A stretch of DNA of 64,000 bases from Glandiceps talaboti (GCF_964340395.1 NC_135569.1:10231540-10295539); one strand, 5' to 3'; shown: positions 10,657-41,798, numbered from the stretch's first letter. The notes: generated by a model not told the origin, from the letters alone. A program made the numbers and translations.

Positions 10657-11930
10657 GGGGGGAGGTTGTCAGGACGGGGGCCCCCACTTGCCTCAGTAAT
10701 ATAATAAAATCCTGTTGCTAAAGTAATTCTGACATGACATGATGTTATGACTTTTTTTTAGTCCAGAAAAGTTGTAGCAAATGGAATGAATGTCAAATGA
10801 GTGAAATTTCTTGATGCATGTTTCATATACTAAATCCTGGTGAGAATTAAAGAGAAGAAAGATAGGGAATAGAAAACTAAACTAAGTTTGAATTTCAGTA
10901 AAGAAATCATTTTGTGCTTTATCCAGATACTGTTAAAACTTGTTATGTATAACTTTTTATACGCCAATAAAAATCTTTTAAATACAAAAAAAAAGAGAAA
11001 AAAAAAAGAGAAGAGAGATGATTTCTTCGCCAGGATTTCTACCGTCCTGTCTCAGAAAGTCTTTGAAATACTAAAACAACACTTTTTACGCACCCTTGAC
11101 ATAATCAGACTTTTTCCCAGAATGGTTTTAAAAATGAGATAAGATTGGTTTTGGTGATTTCATATGTTGAATCAATTTTTTTTCTCTTCAGATTAAGAAA
11201 GCTTGATCCATGTACTGCTCAGGGATGAGCTTATGTGGTCCTTTGCTAAAATACTCACCAGATTGAAATAAAAACATACACACACAAAATTGGATTTGTA
11301 TCTCGACTGCATCCTACACGGGAAGTTCGGGAACTCAGTTTTATTTCAAAGGAAGATGAAGTGATTTGCATGTAACTTGTATTAAAGCATTTACAGTAAA
11401 GTGTAGCATTGAGAACAGACCGTGGCATTCATTTTCTTTGTATAATTTATCCCAAGGGAATTACCAAAGCCAAAGGTACATCACAAAAAGAACAGAGAAG
11501 AGCTACAATGAAACTAAACCAAACCAAACCAGAAAGTGCAAAAGTGATTGAAACCACAGAAAAAGAATGAAAGTTGGAACACTAATCGTGTATTTTTATG
11601 CATGACAATATATTGTATTGAATATTGCAACACATGGCCGGCAATATCAGTTTTTTTCTTCAGAATATGATTGTGACAAGGTACCCATCGTGTAAGACCC
11701 CCCCCCCCCCCCGTCACTCAGTTTTGCCCCTAGTCCCCGGCCCAAGTCCTGCTTGCATACGTAGTAAGTTAGTCTGACAGATCGGCCCTCGTACGTGGGC
11801 GCGTCGAGTATAAGTTAACATGTCTAACCCTGCTTTCTGATAGGACAGGTGACGTCATTACAGCGTAAGCGTAACTTCTGAGTTTATGCTCGTCCGTGTC
11901 TCTGGCTCCGCGAAACGCGTGGAGTACAAC

Positions 11931-12032
11931 CACAGGTACTCGAATCAATGTGTAGAAAAAAAATGTATTGTATATAGTCTTATTTACATACATATTTTTT
12001 TTAAACCATACACATTGATTCGAGTACCTGTG
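11931..12032. mobile_element. 102-bp MITE with perfect ends
   Basis: The 24-bp inverted ends (CACAGGTACTCGAATCAATG and four more bases) are perfect at 11931-11954 and 12009-12032. The 8-bp target duplication AGTACAAC is exact at 11923-11930 and 12033-12040. The 54-bp centre is AT-rich. An 8-bp duplication fits hAT-type transposition. The perfect ends suggest a recent insertion. Confidence 0.9.
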
Positions 12033-13354
12033 AGTACAACCGTCTGCAAGCAGGGCTATTTTGTCCTGGGTGAAATTACAACAAATGAGTTGTCTGTTCA
12101 GTCGAACATATTATCAATTTCATTCTGTACCTTGACAGTCTGTTTCACACAAAAAATACCTTTGAATACCTTCGTATTATGTACAAAAATGTATTTCACT
12201 GAAAGTGTATGCATATGTCTTACACTGGTATACAGTACAGACACTATAATTAATTCTATTAATAGTATTATGTCAATACGCGCGTTGGTCGGTCGGTTGC
12301 GTCGAACCCCGCTGAGGATGAGGACACTTCGCACTTTGCCTCTCCGAATACCACGCTTTGTTTTAATACCAAGATTTGTCAAAGTACTGTCAAAATATAC
12401 TAGTCAGTTGTCAAAATAGATTTACAAAAATGTAGCATTCTTGCTGTTTGCATACACAGGCAAGTGATGCGCATGAGTCTGACACTCCAATGATCACCCG
12501 GAACAAAACAAACAACACAGAGCTAGTGATGGAAATGGAGGTTTTACATGTAAAGGAAGACATCTCTGGCCGCTTTCACCAGATCAGACTTTTAACCTGG
12601 CTTCTTCCCTAAATAAAGTAATATATCCATGCTTGCATACCACGCTCTAGTCTAGTTCCTATACGGTATCATTACGATATACGCCTCCACTCACTCCATG
12701 GTTTAGTTGGAGACCACGCTGGCATCCAGACTAACGTAACAATGCTTCGGTCGGCCCGGCATTCAGGTCAAAGATTAGATCGCACATGTCATCACCATTG
12801 CATGTGACACGCATGCTCCATCCCCACAGTGTTCAGTTGCAGTGTTCAGCCTTGAGTAATAATTATTCCAAAGTTCAGAACTCGACACATGCACAGAGTT
12901 ACTGCAACGAGGCGCGAGGGCAGGATCACAGTACAGACGTTGGTGAGTGAGTGGCATTATTATTTTTTTTTTTTACAAAGTTGACTTGTGCCGGGCCACA
13001 CTGTTGTAGTAACACAGTACTTTGGCGATGATTCTAGCTGCAAAACCCGGGAGTAATCCACGTGTTACGTGACACAGGTGGGGGTGGGGTGGCGTGTAAG
13101 GGAGCATCTTTATTTCTACAATGGCATAATTATATATAATCAGAAGAGAAATACAAATAGTTTCAAGTCCGACCATCTTTAATAACATTACGCTATACAA
13201 TGCTATGTACATACAGACATTGTAAGTATGTGTACTTTGACCTTGACAATCTCAATTTTAAATAGTTATCTGATTGTTTGTCTGGAGACATATATTCAGT
13301 CGTACACAGACACAAGACACGTGATGATGTACTTCTACTAAGTACTAGTCGTTA

Positions 13355-14433
13355 GGGAGTGTCCAGATTTTACTGGGGGGGGGGGGCGGAGGAGGATTTT
13401 CAGGAGGGGGGGGGCATCAATTTTTCCCAGGAAAATTTCACAATTTTCTAGGGGAGGTAATGGAAAAAAAATATGATTATTTAAGGCAACATAAATCGAT
13501 CTCCAATTCTGCCGCTTCTCAAAGTAACTTGTCCGCGAGGATGTGCAAGACTTGTTTCATCACTATCAGTGTTATCATCAGTATATGAATTTTCTGAGCT
13601 ATCAGTATCACAATTGTCTCCATCACTGCCTAGAACACGCATTACAGAAATGTCACTTTCAGTCCCAGAGTCACAACTATCTGTTTCACTCATACCCATG
13701 ATATTAGTTTTAATTTCATTTGCAGTCATTTTTCTAGATCTAAATTCTGGTGTTCCTATTATTTGAGTGGATATTATGTCTATTTTTTCTCTTTTTAATT
13801 TTCTCTGTTTTGGTATTTCATGCTCATCAAGATATTTATCCAACTCTTTCACTTTCAGTTTTTCAAGAGTTCCACTCAAGAACAACTTCAACCAGTCATA
13901 GTCATTATATTTCTTGTTTTCTCTTTTTTTCTGTTGCTCTTCCCGATGTTTTGATCTGATATTTTTGCTAAGTGAAATCCCCAAATACTGGAAATAGAAG
14001 TAAAACTTGTCTATCAGTCAAAGTATAACAACAAGCAAACATGTTGATAGTTAAATTATTTCAGTTTTTGACTATTCCTTCCAATAATAAAAATGTTCAT
14101 ATGTACACTTGCATTGTTGACAAGCTGAGCAACACAAACCGGCATTGGAACTAAAGTTGTATTCAATACATATCTAAAAAGTAGAACAGTTGTGAAATAT
14201 TTAAAGTATACCCGCATTGCCCAATGGAAATATATGTTGTTCTTGTCATTGTGCATGAAATGTGTATGGGGGGGGGGGGGGGGGGACATGGGAAAAAATC
14301 AAGAACTTGCAAGGGGGGGGGGGCTTCAATTTTCCCAAGATTTTGTAGGGGGGGGGGGGCATGAAAAAAATACACCAGGAAAAAGGGAACTCCTCCGGGG
14401 TCCCCCTGGAAGTAACATCTGGACACTCCCCCA
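13355..14433. mobile_element. 1.1-kb transposon with TTA duplication and G-tracts, copy 1
   Basis: Ends GGGAGTGTCCAGATTTTACT (13355-13374) and its near reverse complement at 14411-14430 are flanked by TTA at 13352-13354 and 14434-14436; the right end carries three extra bases. G-runs sit just inside the left end and at 14270-14360. A protein frame is carried on the - strand at 13481-13984. It is the same design as the element at 39307. A 3-bp TTA duplication and GGG-starting ends are compatible with PIF/Harbinger, but no transposase is visible. Confidence 0.78.
13481..13984 (-). CDS. Transposon-associated protein fragment with acidic tail, unknown function
   Basis: Open frame of 167 residues inside the 1.1-kb transposon, probably the 3' exon of a longer gene rather than a whole protein, because its first 20 residues or so look like sequence read from an intron. 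Residues about 10-60 are basic and helical and contain SGTLEKLKVKELDKYLDEH, a SAP-like helix pair. Residues about 95-145 are a Ser/Asp/Glu-rich acidic tract. The same pair of features, broken by frameshifts, occurs in the element at 39307, so the frame has been conserved within the family. I do not recognise the protein. It could be a DNA-binding accessory protein of the element. Confidence 0.45.
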   Translation of the reverse strand: MGISLSKNIRSKHREEQQKKRENKKYNDYDWLKLFLSGTLEKLKVKELDKYLDEHEIPKQRKLKREKIDIISTQIIGTPEFRSRKMTANEIKTNIMGMSETDSCDSGTESDISVMRVLGSDGDNCDTDSSENSYTDDNTDSDETSLAHPRGQVTLRSGRIGDRFMLP

Positions 14434-14518
14434 TTAGAAGTAAAGTATTAACTAAAGTGATCATGTGACATACAGATATGTTGGTATAGGTTAAACAATT
14501 ACACGACAGGTGGTATAC

Positions 14519-14595
14519 CAATCTGATTAAAATCCGATGTAGATGTCAGCTAATCGTTCATTGCTATTTTACCTTCGTTATTTTGCCTGAATTGA
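14519..14595 (+). mobile_element. Solo arm of the Mutator-like fold-back family
   Basis: Begins CAATCTGATTAAAATCCGAT and follows the left arm of the copy at 1888 for 77 bp, then stops. The right arm is missing, so this is a deletion derivative. Confidence 0.75.
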
Positions 14596-14939
14596 GTAAT
14601 AATTCATAACATCCTTATTCCTTTGATGATAAGGATATTTAGTTAATTAATTAATTTATTCATTTAGTGCATTCCTTTAAGATAGGCATTTGGTACTCAT
14701 GAATATTCACTTTGAAGCCATGAATATAGTATTTCTGCTGACTCCCATGATATAGCAAAAATAGCCAGCCTATATATATAAAAATCACTGTGTTTTAGCC
14801 TCAGGTATTCTTTTCTCATTTGTCACCCTGCTTCAACAAATTAGTGAAAGCCCTTGGCTGTCAACAACCTTGAATATTCAAGGGACTGACAAGTCTGAGG
14901 TTACAAACATACACCAGTTTGTATTGTTCAAAACTATAG

Positions 14940-15005
14940 GAATTAATTTATGCATGTGTTGAATTAATTTATGCATGTTTTGAATTAATTTATGCATGTT
15001 TTGAA
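14940..15005 (+). repeat. 21-bp tandem repeat abutting a splice acceptor
   Basis: Three copies of GAATTAATTTATGCATGTTT (plus one base). The last copy runs into the CAG at 15009-15011 that I read as the acceptor of the first coding exon of GAPDH copy A. Confidence 0.85.
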
Positions 15006-15011
15006 TCACAG

Positions 15012-15029
15012 GGTGTCTCATAATTGATG
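15012..15029 (+). other. 5' UTR part of GAPDH copy A first coding exon
   Basis: A CAG at 15009-15011 precedes 15-18 nt of leader before the ATG. Copies B and C have a comparable pyrimidine-CAG 40-45 nt before their ATG, so an intron in the 5' UTR is likely in all three. The upstream non-coding exon is not identified. Confidence 0.45.
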
Positions 15030-21395
<6,366 letters not shown>

Positions 21396-22152
21396 AAGAA
21401 ACTTCACCATTGAGGCAGAACAAGTACAAAGCAGGAATAAACTAACAGTCAACAACAAAACTAGAACTTATCAAGAAAAACTTTCAAGAGTTATCAACTA
21501 ATTAATCTATTGAAAAAGATTGTAACATTGCTATGTGACTGCCACGCTGAGAAAAGATTTACTTTGACAGCAATCGTTTATGTGCAAGTCTTGTTCAAAC
21601 TACATGTTTTTTCAGCATAATTAACTCTTAGAGTTATTTAGGGAATGGCTGAACGAGTACAGAAACATTGTAACAAGCTAATTAGTCTAATAGTTACTCA
21701 TAATTCAAAGTCAGTGCCCTGACTTCTGAGTCCATCACCTCATAGACTCTAGGAGAGTATAGCTAGCCTGTGTACGGTGCTGTTGAGACTGTTAGCCGGT
21801 CGTACCTCCTAGCCCTCGTAATCAACATTACGGCACTGTTGAGATACATTGGTATAATAGATAAGTTTTTGATAACGGCTTTGGGGGTGTGTGGCTACAT
21901 TAATTGTTGAAAACGTAGTCACGACAAGGGGAGATTACGAGGACTAACGCTGTATCTCGACAGTGCTGCAAGTGATTGGAACATCAAATGGCAACTGTCA
22001 CAGGACACGGTCAGTTTCTGATTGGATAAAAATAATTCCTAATTTTCATTTTCATCAACTGTATACAATGTATAATGAATGGATTATTATGTTATGTTTC
22101 AAGGAAATCATTGTATAAAGTCTCAGAAATTCATCTTTCTTAGAAAATTAAA

Positions 22153-22662
22153 AATAAAATAATAGCAAGAGTTGTCCGTGTGTATTTTCACTGCAGACGT
22201 TGTTTTGTGGACAAGCAGATGTCTTGTTCCATCGCTTATGTACCATACTTATTGGTTTTCAAAGGCCATTTTCATATAAGCTAACCTGTCTTCCTAATTT
22301 TCATATTTTTATAATTAATATTGACAACCCATCCTATGCAACTAGTTGGATTTCAGAATAATCTAATTTACCTGATATAATAATAATTTTTGAATCCATA
22401 AGAACCTAACAGTATTATATATATACATATCACTTTATGAAAATTGCATATTCATGAGTGTAAAGAAACCTTTTCAGTTCAGTTCAGTTCAGTTTTCAGG
22501 CTATATTGTCTGAGTACAATGTATTGAAAGAAGGTGCTATTTAAGTTTTGTCAGTTTTGTGACTGTTAAACTAGATGTATTATTCATCATAATGGTGGTA
22601 TTTTACAGTATGTAAAGTATCTAAAAGAGTCATGTAAACAGATGGGTTTCAAAACCAATAAA
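22153..22662 (+). terminator. Candidate poly(A) signals of GAPDH copy A
   Basis: AATAAA at 22153-22158 and again at 22657-22662, each followed within 60 nt by GT-rich sequence. The TAG stop is at 21395, so the 3' UTR would be about 0.8 or 1.3 kb. Confidence 0.5.
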
Positions 22663-24360
22663 AATGTTCTAAGACAATATGTTGTCTGTTCAAGTATTTT
22701 GTGTTTGTAGAGTATGTCACTGCAAAATATAGTATTAAATAATTATCAGTTAAAATTGGTACTCTAGAAATTTTTTTTTTAGTCTGTTAACAGCTGTACA
22801 ATTGTTATTATGCGGTTCCAATGTGTCCAGAGTTTGTGAGAGCCCCCTCTCTGGCTAGAAAGAGAAGGAATGGTTATTGTCATGAGACCTTATTTAAATA
22901 ACAAACTTTACAATCAAATTACATTTACATGATTACAATCAATCAATCGGGGTTCGCAAAGAAAAACAAAGCAGAGGACCGAGACCGTTAATATGTTCCC
23001 GAAAAGGTTTACAAATTACATGTAAATTTGCATATAACTGGCTGCAGTCGGCCTCAAGGCAAGGTCACCACTTAGTCGAGAAAGGTATAAGTATCTTATA
23101 TATACTGTTTTACTTCATAAGATATATCAACAATACAAAAAAGTTCAATTACTTCCTGCATAAAAAATCAGAACATTGAGCGCATTCCTGAGCCAATACC
23201 AAGATGATGCATGATGAATGAACGCAACAGGGTCATGACTAGACTCTCTCACAGTCCTTGGAGCTTCGCTTTACTAAAACTGACGCTAAATGAATTATTT
23301 TGTACCGATACCATCTACACAACGTACTCCATGACGGTACTCGAATAACCTTATACTGTGCGCCCTCATCGAACACATAGAGATATCTATTCCTTGACGT
23401 GTGACTGCGACGCTCCGTACGGTATACTAGTAGTACGCGTGTTTTCGCGAAGCCCTCGGGACTTGACTTTGGCCACGCCTGTGATTACTAATTAATGAGA
23501 TGACGTCAATATACCAGGCTTCGCGCCATTTGCAATGTGGTCTTGTGTATCACATTCCAGTCGAACGACCTCGATTTGCTGTGTTTCTACGATGCTACAC
23601 TTGTATTAATCAAAAGGACAATTAGAATAACTGAAGACTCATTTTATCCACTGCTTGGTGATATTTTTATTGCATGACATGCCGGGAAATCTTCTGCAAG
23701 TCAAATTTTACTACATTTTCAAGCCCCCAGAAAAGTTCTAAGTCTCGGTGTCGACAGTACTTCCTCGCAATCAATTGAAATTTTCGCTGGTGCTTTCTTA
23801 GGTATTGTTCTTACAAAGGTTGTCTCGGAATTTGTAAGTTCGATCTATTACGTGTGAAATTGATGATTAAGTGAGAACAATTTGTCAATAAGCTTCCCAT
23901 TATAATTTGTCAACTTTCGAGGCATGTTGTAAAAGAACGACAGATGGCAGAAAAAAAGTGAGACATGCTTTTGTTATGTGTGAAGTGGACATTCTAAAAC
24001 ACCAAATAAATGGAAAATCGGGTGACAGGTGGTCTCTTCTGAGGCATTTATATTGGCGCCTTGAGATAATCAAGACACCTCTATTCATACCTTAAACAAA
24101 CTCTCACTTTCAGTCAAAGACAACAGAAAATACAATAGCATTTAAGAGGAGAGAAAAACCATTCAGAAAATATATGGGTTGATGGTGTAAACTTTATTCA
24201 TTGTTGGGAAACAATAACTTGAAAATATGTCAACGTTAAAATCTTCCCTTTGTGCATCTCTTCTCTTTGTCCATCTCTCTTTCATAGTCTTATATATGAT
24301 TATGATACGAGTAATTCGTAATGGTATAATCGTTAATCTTAAGTAGCCGAAGACGACAAA

Positions 24361-24632
24361 TCGGTCTCCTCAGTAATTCAAGTGTCGGGTCTTCTAATTC
24401 AAAAATCGGTCTTCTAGTTCAAGTGTCGGTCTTCTAATTCAAAAATTGGTATTCTAACTCAAGTGTCGGTCTTCTAGTATAGTTCAAGTGTTGGTCTTCT
24501 AATTCAAAAATCGGTCTTCTAGTTCAAGTGTCGGTCTTCTAACTCAAGTGTCGGTCTTCTAATTCAAAAATTGGTATTCTAATTCAAGTGTCGGTCTTCT
24601 AATTCAAGTGTCGGTCTTCTAAAGTGTCGGTC
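24361..24632 (+). repeat. 20-bp minisatellite (TCGGTCTTCTAATTCAAGTG)
   Basis: About 13 imperfect tandem units alternating between a TCAAGTG and a TCAAAAA variant at the unit end. It is absent from the matching position upstream of copy C (about 44100), so it arose or was lost after the duplication. Confidence 0.85.
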
Positions 24633-26457
24633 CAGGCGCATGCTCTGTCTTCTCCACTGTGGAACTGTACGTACCCTGGTGAGTGGTGTGTCATTTGTTC
24701 ATGAAAGTTCGTTCTATCTAAAAGATTTTGGGGGTTTTTAGTCTAGAAACACAGATTCTATATGCAAGGGCTTGTATCCAAATGATGTAAACTAAAATGC
24801 TTTCTCTTACTACTTCTGTTGCATGTTGCCTGCAAATTTAGTCGCGAAATGCGTCTGCTAGCTTGCCCCGTCATCAGACACCACCGACTTCGTTCATGTA
24901 TGTAATACAGTACAGGAGGCCATCAAATTTACATTTGAATCAAGTGCATGCATTTACATGTAACTGTTCTTTGTGTGATTAGCGTGGTAAGTAATCAATA
25001 ATTTTGCCACCATGTTTTCAGAAGTACCTTTAATTATCTCCGAAATATAATTTTCGTTCCGAGTTCTGAAAAAGAATTTTTTTAATTGGCGAAGCGTGTA
25101 GCCACGCTCCTACTAGTCCTGCTTGCATACGGAGGAATTCGGGACTCGATTCTGACAATTGTCCCTCCCCCTCTTGTTTAGAGTCAAGTCAGTAATACAG
25201 ACTCGTGCACCGTCATGTAAGCAGGACTACGCTCCTACCAGCTATCAACCCCTCAGCCTTCTCCATAGGCTGGCTATTAGCTATCAACCCCTAGCTCTCT
25301 CCAGGGCTGGCTATACAGCTATTCACGCTATTAGGCATTAATTGCCACTATTGGCCATTAATATCCAGTTAATAGCTGGCTATTAACCCCAAGATTTAAG
25401 TTTGTTGAACTGAAATGAATGGAAAAACAAACCATGATCGAGGTTTATAATTTGAAGAGTCAAGGATTGTGTTCCAAACACTTTAACGCCTAACACTTTG
25501 CCAAGATAGTCGAAAATTGCCTTAAAAAACTCCACATCTCCCCTTTGAATGTTTATATATAACATCCAATCTGTGTAATTGCCGAATTCATGAAATTAGT
25601 AGGTAACTTTACCCAGTTCATGAAATAGGCAATCGTGTTGCCCAGTGTTACATGTGATTTTTATGACACACCTAGGTGGTAAAAGTCTATTTCAAGTAAC
25701 AAGAATTGTGAAAGTTCCAAGTACTAGTTGTAAACTGTTTTATATTTCAAAATGTAGTGGTAGAAATAATAATTCTGGCTTGCAAGAATGGAGGCACACT
25801 GTTTAGGGAATTATACTGCTGTATAGACTTTCTAGAAACTAAGGTTTTATATATAGTCAACGACCTAAAATATGTGATAACCTTTTAAAATGAACTATGT
25901 CAGACAGAAGTCCAAAGTCTGTAAATCTTGACATGAAATGTCTGGTTGGTTGGTTGCAAATGTGCATTCTTAAGATAGTATAGCCTCCTAGTCATATGCA
26001 GCTTTGTCGCTAGGGTTACCAACAGTTGTCATTCCATGAATGCGAGTAGGTATAGCACTACATAGAAAGCATGTCGTGATAGATGCTTAAAGCTGAAAAA
26101 CGACTAAGATTACAATTATGGCTTTACCAGTTTAGGGCTTGACATGCAGACCTGCTTACCCTTCTCACAAGTGACACTAGTAAACTGATACATTGGATCC
26201 TCCACTTGACCAGTCATTTGATATCTAGTGTTGCTACGAAGCTAAGGATTACACAGAAAAAAGTCATTACAAGGTTAGGTCAAGAGGTGTCGCTAGGGTT
26301 ACCAACAGTTGTCATTCTATGAATGTGAGTAAATATATAAATTTGTAATCAATTTGTCAAATCAATAAAATGCACAGAACACTTTTTTAAAAATTACATT
26401 TTTTTGACAAAATGCTGTGAATGTTGTTTTTCAGCCAATCACATATTATACTATATT

Positions 26458-26865
26458 ATATTATAGCATTACCAATTCCAGTGAATTTTGTGACGTCATC
26501 GCTGTACATTATTACTGATAATGTACTCCGTTATTGGGCATCGCAGCCCTGGAACGAGCATAACAATACAAGCTTATGTACGTACGTGTGTCGCTAGGAT
26601 TAGTATTCAGCTTCCGGGCCGAACATGGCAGACGATGTTCAGCGCTGTGTATATTATACGTTGTTTTGCGTTTCTCGGGCTACAAATTCACTGGAATTGG
26701 CAAAACTATAAAATAATAACAATAATGTATGCCCTCCCAGTCCATAACGGACTCAAGCAAACTTTGCACTCCATAATGGGCTCGGCTGTCGCCTCGCCCA
26801 TTATGTCGTTCAAAGTTTGCTTTCGTCCATTATGGGCTGGGAGGGCGTACATTATTGTTTAAGTA
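26458..26865. mobile_element. Insertion present only in unit B, two nested hairpins
   Basis: Comparison with unit C at 50057-50067 shows about 410 bp of extra DNA here. It contains an outer pair, CCAATTCCAGTGAATTTTG (26472) against CAAATTCACTGGAATTGG (about 26682), and a 140-bp hairpin at 26718-26859 whose arms include ATGTATGCCCTCCCAG and CTGGGAGGGCGTACAT. The 113-aa open frame over it is not a recognisable protein. Confidence 0.7.
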
Positions 26866-29838
26866 AACTGTGAACATGTTTTTAGCAATTACATATAAGA
26901 ATTCAGGGAGCTTAATTCAGGGTTTATATAGCACATAATTGCCAAACCTCATTAACTATCATTTCATATATTTTCAACCAAGTCATCTGTTTTCGTGAAA
27001 ACTCGTAAGTAACTGTGTTACTTTCTGACATTTAATTTTGTATCTATACTTTGGGTGGGAAATAGAGAAGAGGAAAGAAACATTTGGTTTGTGATGTCAT
27101 AAGTTATAATCAAGGTGTAAGGTTTCTTGCATAGACTATGATGATGGTGTAAAAATATATGAAAAGGAAAATATATACAGTATATATTTTCCTTTTCATA
27201 TTATACTGAAAGTGTGTCTATAGTCGACAATTTAATCAATACGTTGGAACATTTAGAAGAGTAAACTAACCATAAACTAATTAAAATAACCATTCTTGCA
27301 AACCAGAGCTGTTATTTCTTCCACGACATTTTCAACAGCTTACTTAAATTCATATGACATAAAGGATGCAATACTTATAATAATTTCATCCATCCATTCA
27401 ACTTTTCAACAGCTTACACATCAACGGATGCAATGATTATAATAATTTCATCCGCTCATTTTTTCAACGGCTTTCTTAAGTTCATATGACCACAAGACAA
27501 CGGATGCAATAATTATATATATGCATAAGTGGGATTGTCGTGATGTGTGGGCATGCTTCCTAGTGTGAAAAAATATTATATGGGCTTCTTTCAAACCATT
27601 CCCCCACCCTCATTAAAACTGTATATGCTAATTATAAATCATATAATATAATAGCTAAATCTATGATGTTGTTCGAAGATGTATTATCAGTAACAGTATA
27701 TCTTCACATTCGTTTTAATTTTAAATCATCTTTGCAAAATATAACCAGTATACTATAGTGAATAAAAGTATGAATTACTTTATCGTATTGTCAACAAGTT
27801 GATACTTTAACATGGAATCACAATTTTACGTACAATATCAAAGTTACAATCTTTAGAAATTGGATGTTATCAGAAGATAAATTTAATATACACAGATTGA
27901 CATTTTTCGTTCATTTGCATTTTATTTTCTTCAATTTTTGTGTTCTGTCAGTGTTAAAGTAAAGAGCTATGGAAATTGAATTTAATCTGTAATATATTGC
28001 AAAAACTTGAACTGGTTGGGTGCTGTAAATACTATAATAACTTTGTGATTTGTTTTAAGATTACTCTTGGAGAATAAAAAGTGTTTTTGGTTGTAAAAAT
28101 TAAGAAAATAAATTGATAACTGAGGGTGATTGCACAATGTCGCATAAGCTCAATAAGTGAATATCGTTCGTTTAGGACAAAAAACCCTCCCCTAAACAAA
28201 CATTCACAAGTGCAACACCACATGCTTATATATGATATAAACCATGATACAAAATGTAGCTGTGAACATGAATTTCCAACCTTATGAACCTGTTTACTGA
28301 GACGATGGTAAACACATTAAAATATTACCAGAATCCCAGCACTGCATGTTGTCATATTTAGAAGTATTTTTTGTGAACTTAACAGCTCAGTAGTGAGTAC
28401 AGAAGCTGTTATCATTGAAGGCCTGAAATTTTTCGAAATTTGGTTAGAAGTGCACAAATGAAGTTCATCAATCACCATGGTGCCAAACCCCCTCCCCCCC
28501 CCCCTAAATGGACGAAGTTCGCTTATTGAGCTTATGTGGCATTGTGCAGTGAGTCCCCAGGTTGACTAACGAAATCTCGGAAACTCTCCCCTTTTTATAC
28601 ACTAAAACCCCGCCAAAAATAAGCTAATGAACTACAAATAAGACTTAGGTTTCGAGGCCGTATTCCATGTTTGGGAATAGCAGGAAAATATACCCCATGT
28701 GACCTGCCGATGTGGCTGAAGGTTACCGTGTAGCCGACTTCCAGTGTTACTCTCGGTCAAACTCCACGTCGTAATTACTGTAGGAAACAATGGAAAACAA
28801 CCTAACACTATATACTTAGCTTAGGATATCATCCGACCGCCACAGTAGTATATAGTATAGTTTGGATCTGCACCCATTAATCAGTACCTCAGTGAATCAC
28901 AATTTCAACTTATTACTAACACTACTTATAGATAAAATAGAACTCTTATTGATGTGTACAATGCATATTTATTGGTGTTTAAACAATTTTCAGTCAGACA
29001 AAATACAAGAAAATGTGTTTCCAATAACTGACCAACCCTAGTTTAAATCACAGACCCTAAACAAGAAGATGACCAACTTGTTTCCCTGACGTTCTGTTTG
29101 CTTTCCTCAGTGATGTCTACATAATTCATCAAAGTATTGCAAGGGGTGGGGTACTCTCACCGACATTCCATTTGTTTTTGGGTTGAAGCAATATTTTTTC
29201 AAAAATGAAAAATAAAAAAGGTATAAAGATAAAATAAATAAAATCCCAACCAACCAACCAACCAACCTACACTGATTTCTGAGGCCATGTTATTGGAAAC
29301 ACAATTGTTTTTTTCCCCTAATTGGTTGGTTGTCTGTTTAACAAAATCCCAGTTACTGCTTCTGCAGGTTTAAGCCGTTAATAATTTGGTTTCAGTAATT
29401 CTATGTACAGGTAATTACACATGCTATTTATAGGGTGTTGGGGTTTAATTGGCTAAGGTAGATGAATAGACAATGCAGTGTCACATGTCAGAGAAAGGAC
29501 AATTACTTGGTAGCCTTATGGAATAAAAAAACATTAATAATACACATCACGCCATCCTACTATGCCATATATGGGTATTAAATACAAGAGTATTAGACCA
29601 GCTGGCAGCTGGATTAGTTTCATTGCTATTTGAAAATTGAAGTTATACATTGTATAACCATATATAATCCAGCAATGTTTAGTCTGAGACAACCAATATA
29701 ATATCTCACAGATCTCTTGATTTAAGATGGGAACAAACCTACAAATTAAAAAAATTAAAAAAAAACAGTATTCAAAATACATATAACACTCGAAGGTGTT
29801 TGGACAAGAAACTCGAATTAAAATTGTTAAAGAATAAA

Positions 29839-29851
29839 TTGTGTGTATGTG

Positions 29852-29883
<32 letters not shown>

Positions 29884-29887
29884 TGTA

Positions 29888-29924
<37 letters not shown>

Positions 29925-29925
29925 A
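29839..29925 (+). repeat. GTAT and GT microsatellite
   Basis: (GTAT)n at about 29856-29892 followed by (GT)n to 29923. A shorter GT remnant is at the matching place upstream of copy C (56030-56039). Confidence 0.9.
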
Positions 29926-29983
29926 TTTATATACTAGAAAGTGAACTTTGAAATAATTAATATAATGTTTGTTTTGTCTTCAG

Positions 29984-30028
29984 CTTGTCCTCAATACTGT
30001 TGTATCCGTGTAATCCAAAATATCGATA
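29984..30028 (+). other. 5' UTR part of GAPDH copy B first coding exon
   Basis: A pyrimidine-rich tract and CAG (29981-29983) precede 45 nt of leader before ATG 30029. The same arrangement is at 56091-56137 in copy C, and the leader CTTG...GTATCCGTGTAATCCAAAAT is conserved between the two. Confidence 0.5.

Positions 30029-41798
<11,770 letters not shown>

Larger units (their letters stand above)
7642..14900. other. Intergenic region between LIG3 and GAPDH copy A
   Basis: I see no convincing exon here. The LIG3 3' UTR starts at 7642; candidate poly(A) signals are ATTAAA at 7677-7682, followed by GT-rich sequence, and AATAAA at 8232-8237. The rest holds a fold-back element (8504-8901), GT/GTAT microsatellites (10480-10560, 10630-10656), a 102-bp MITE (11931-12032), a C-tract at 11699-11712, a 1.1-kb transposon (13355-14433) and a solo Mutator-like arm (14519-14595). 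Stretches 8910-10470 and 12450-13340 show nothing I can name. Confidence 0.6.
22700..29980. other. Intergenic region between GAPDH copies A and B
   Basis: No convincing exon. From about 24290 onward it is homologous, in blocks, to 43890-56090 upstream of copy C. It contains a 20-bp minisatellite (24361-24632), a composite insertion (26458-26865) and a GT/GTAT array (29839-29925). The part at 22700-24290 and the B-only block at about 28055-29130 are AT-rich and otherwise featureless to me. Confidence 0.6.

Noticed and set aside
11886-12419. 177-aa open frame on the + strand
   Set aside because: It runs across a MITE and low-complexity sequence, has no recognisable domain, and its composition is that of random AT-rich DNA.
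24361-24632. Repeat array resembling a CRISPR
   Set aside because: Units are directly contiguous with no unique spacers, and the genome is eukaryotic. The same applies to the arrays at 47245 and 51535.
25230-25390. GCTATTA/TAGCTATC-rich stretch as a structured RNA
   Set aside because: Short imperfect repeats of CAGCTATCAACCCCT and GGCTGGCTATTA explain it; no convincing conserved fold.
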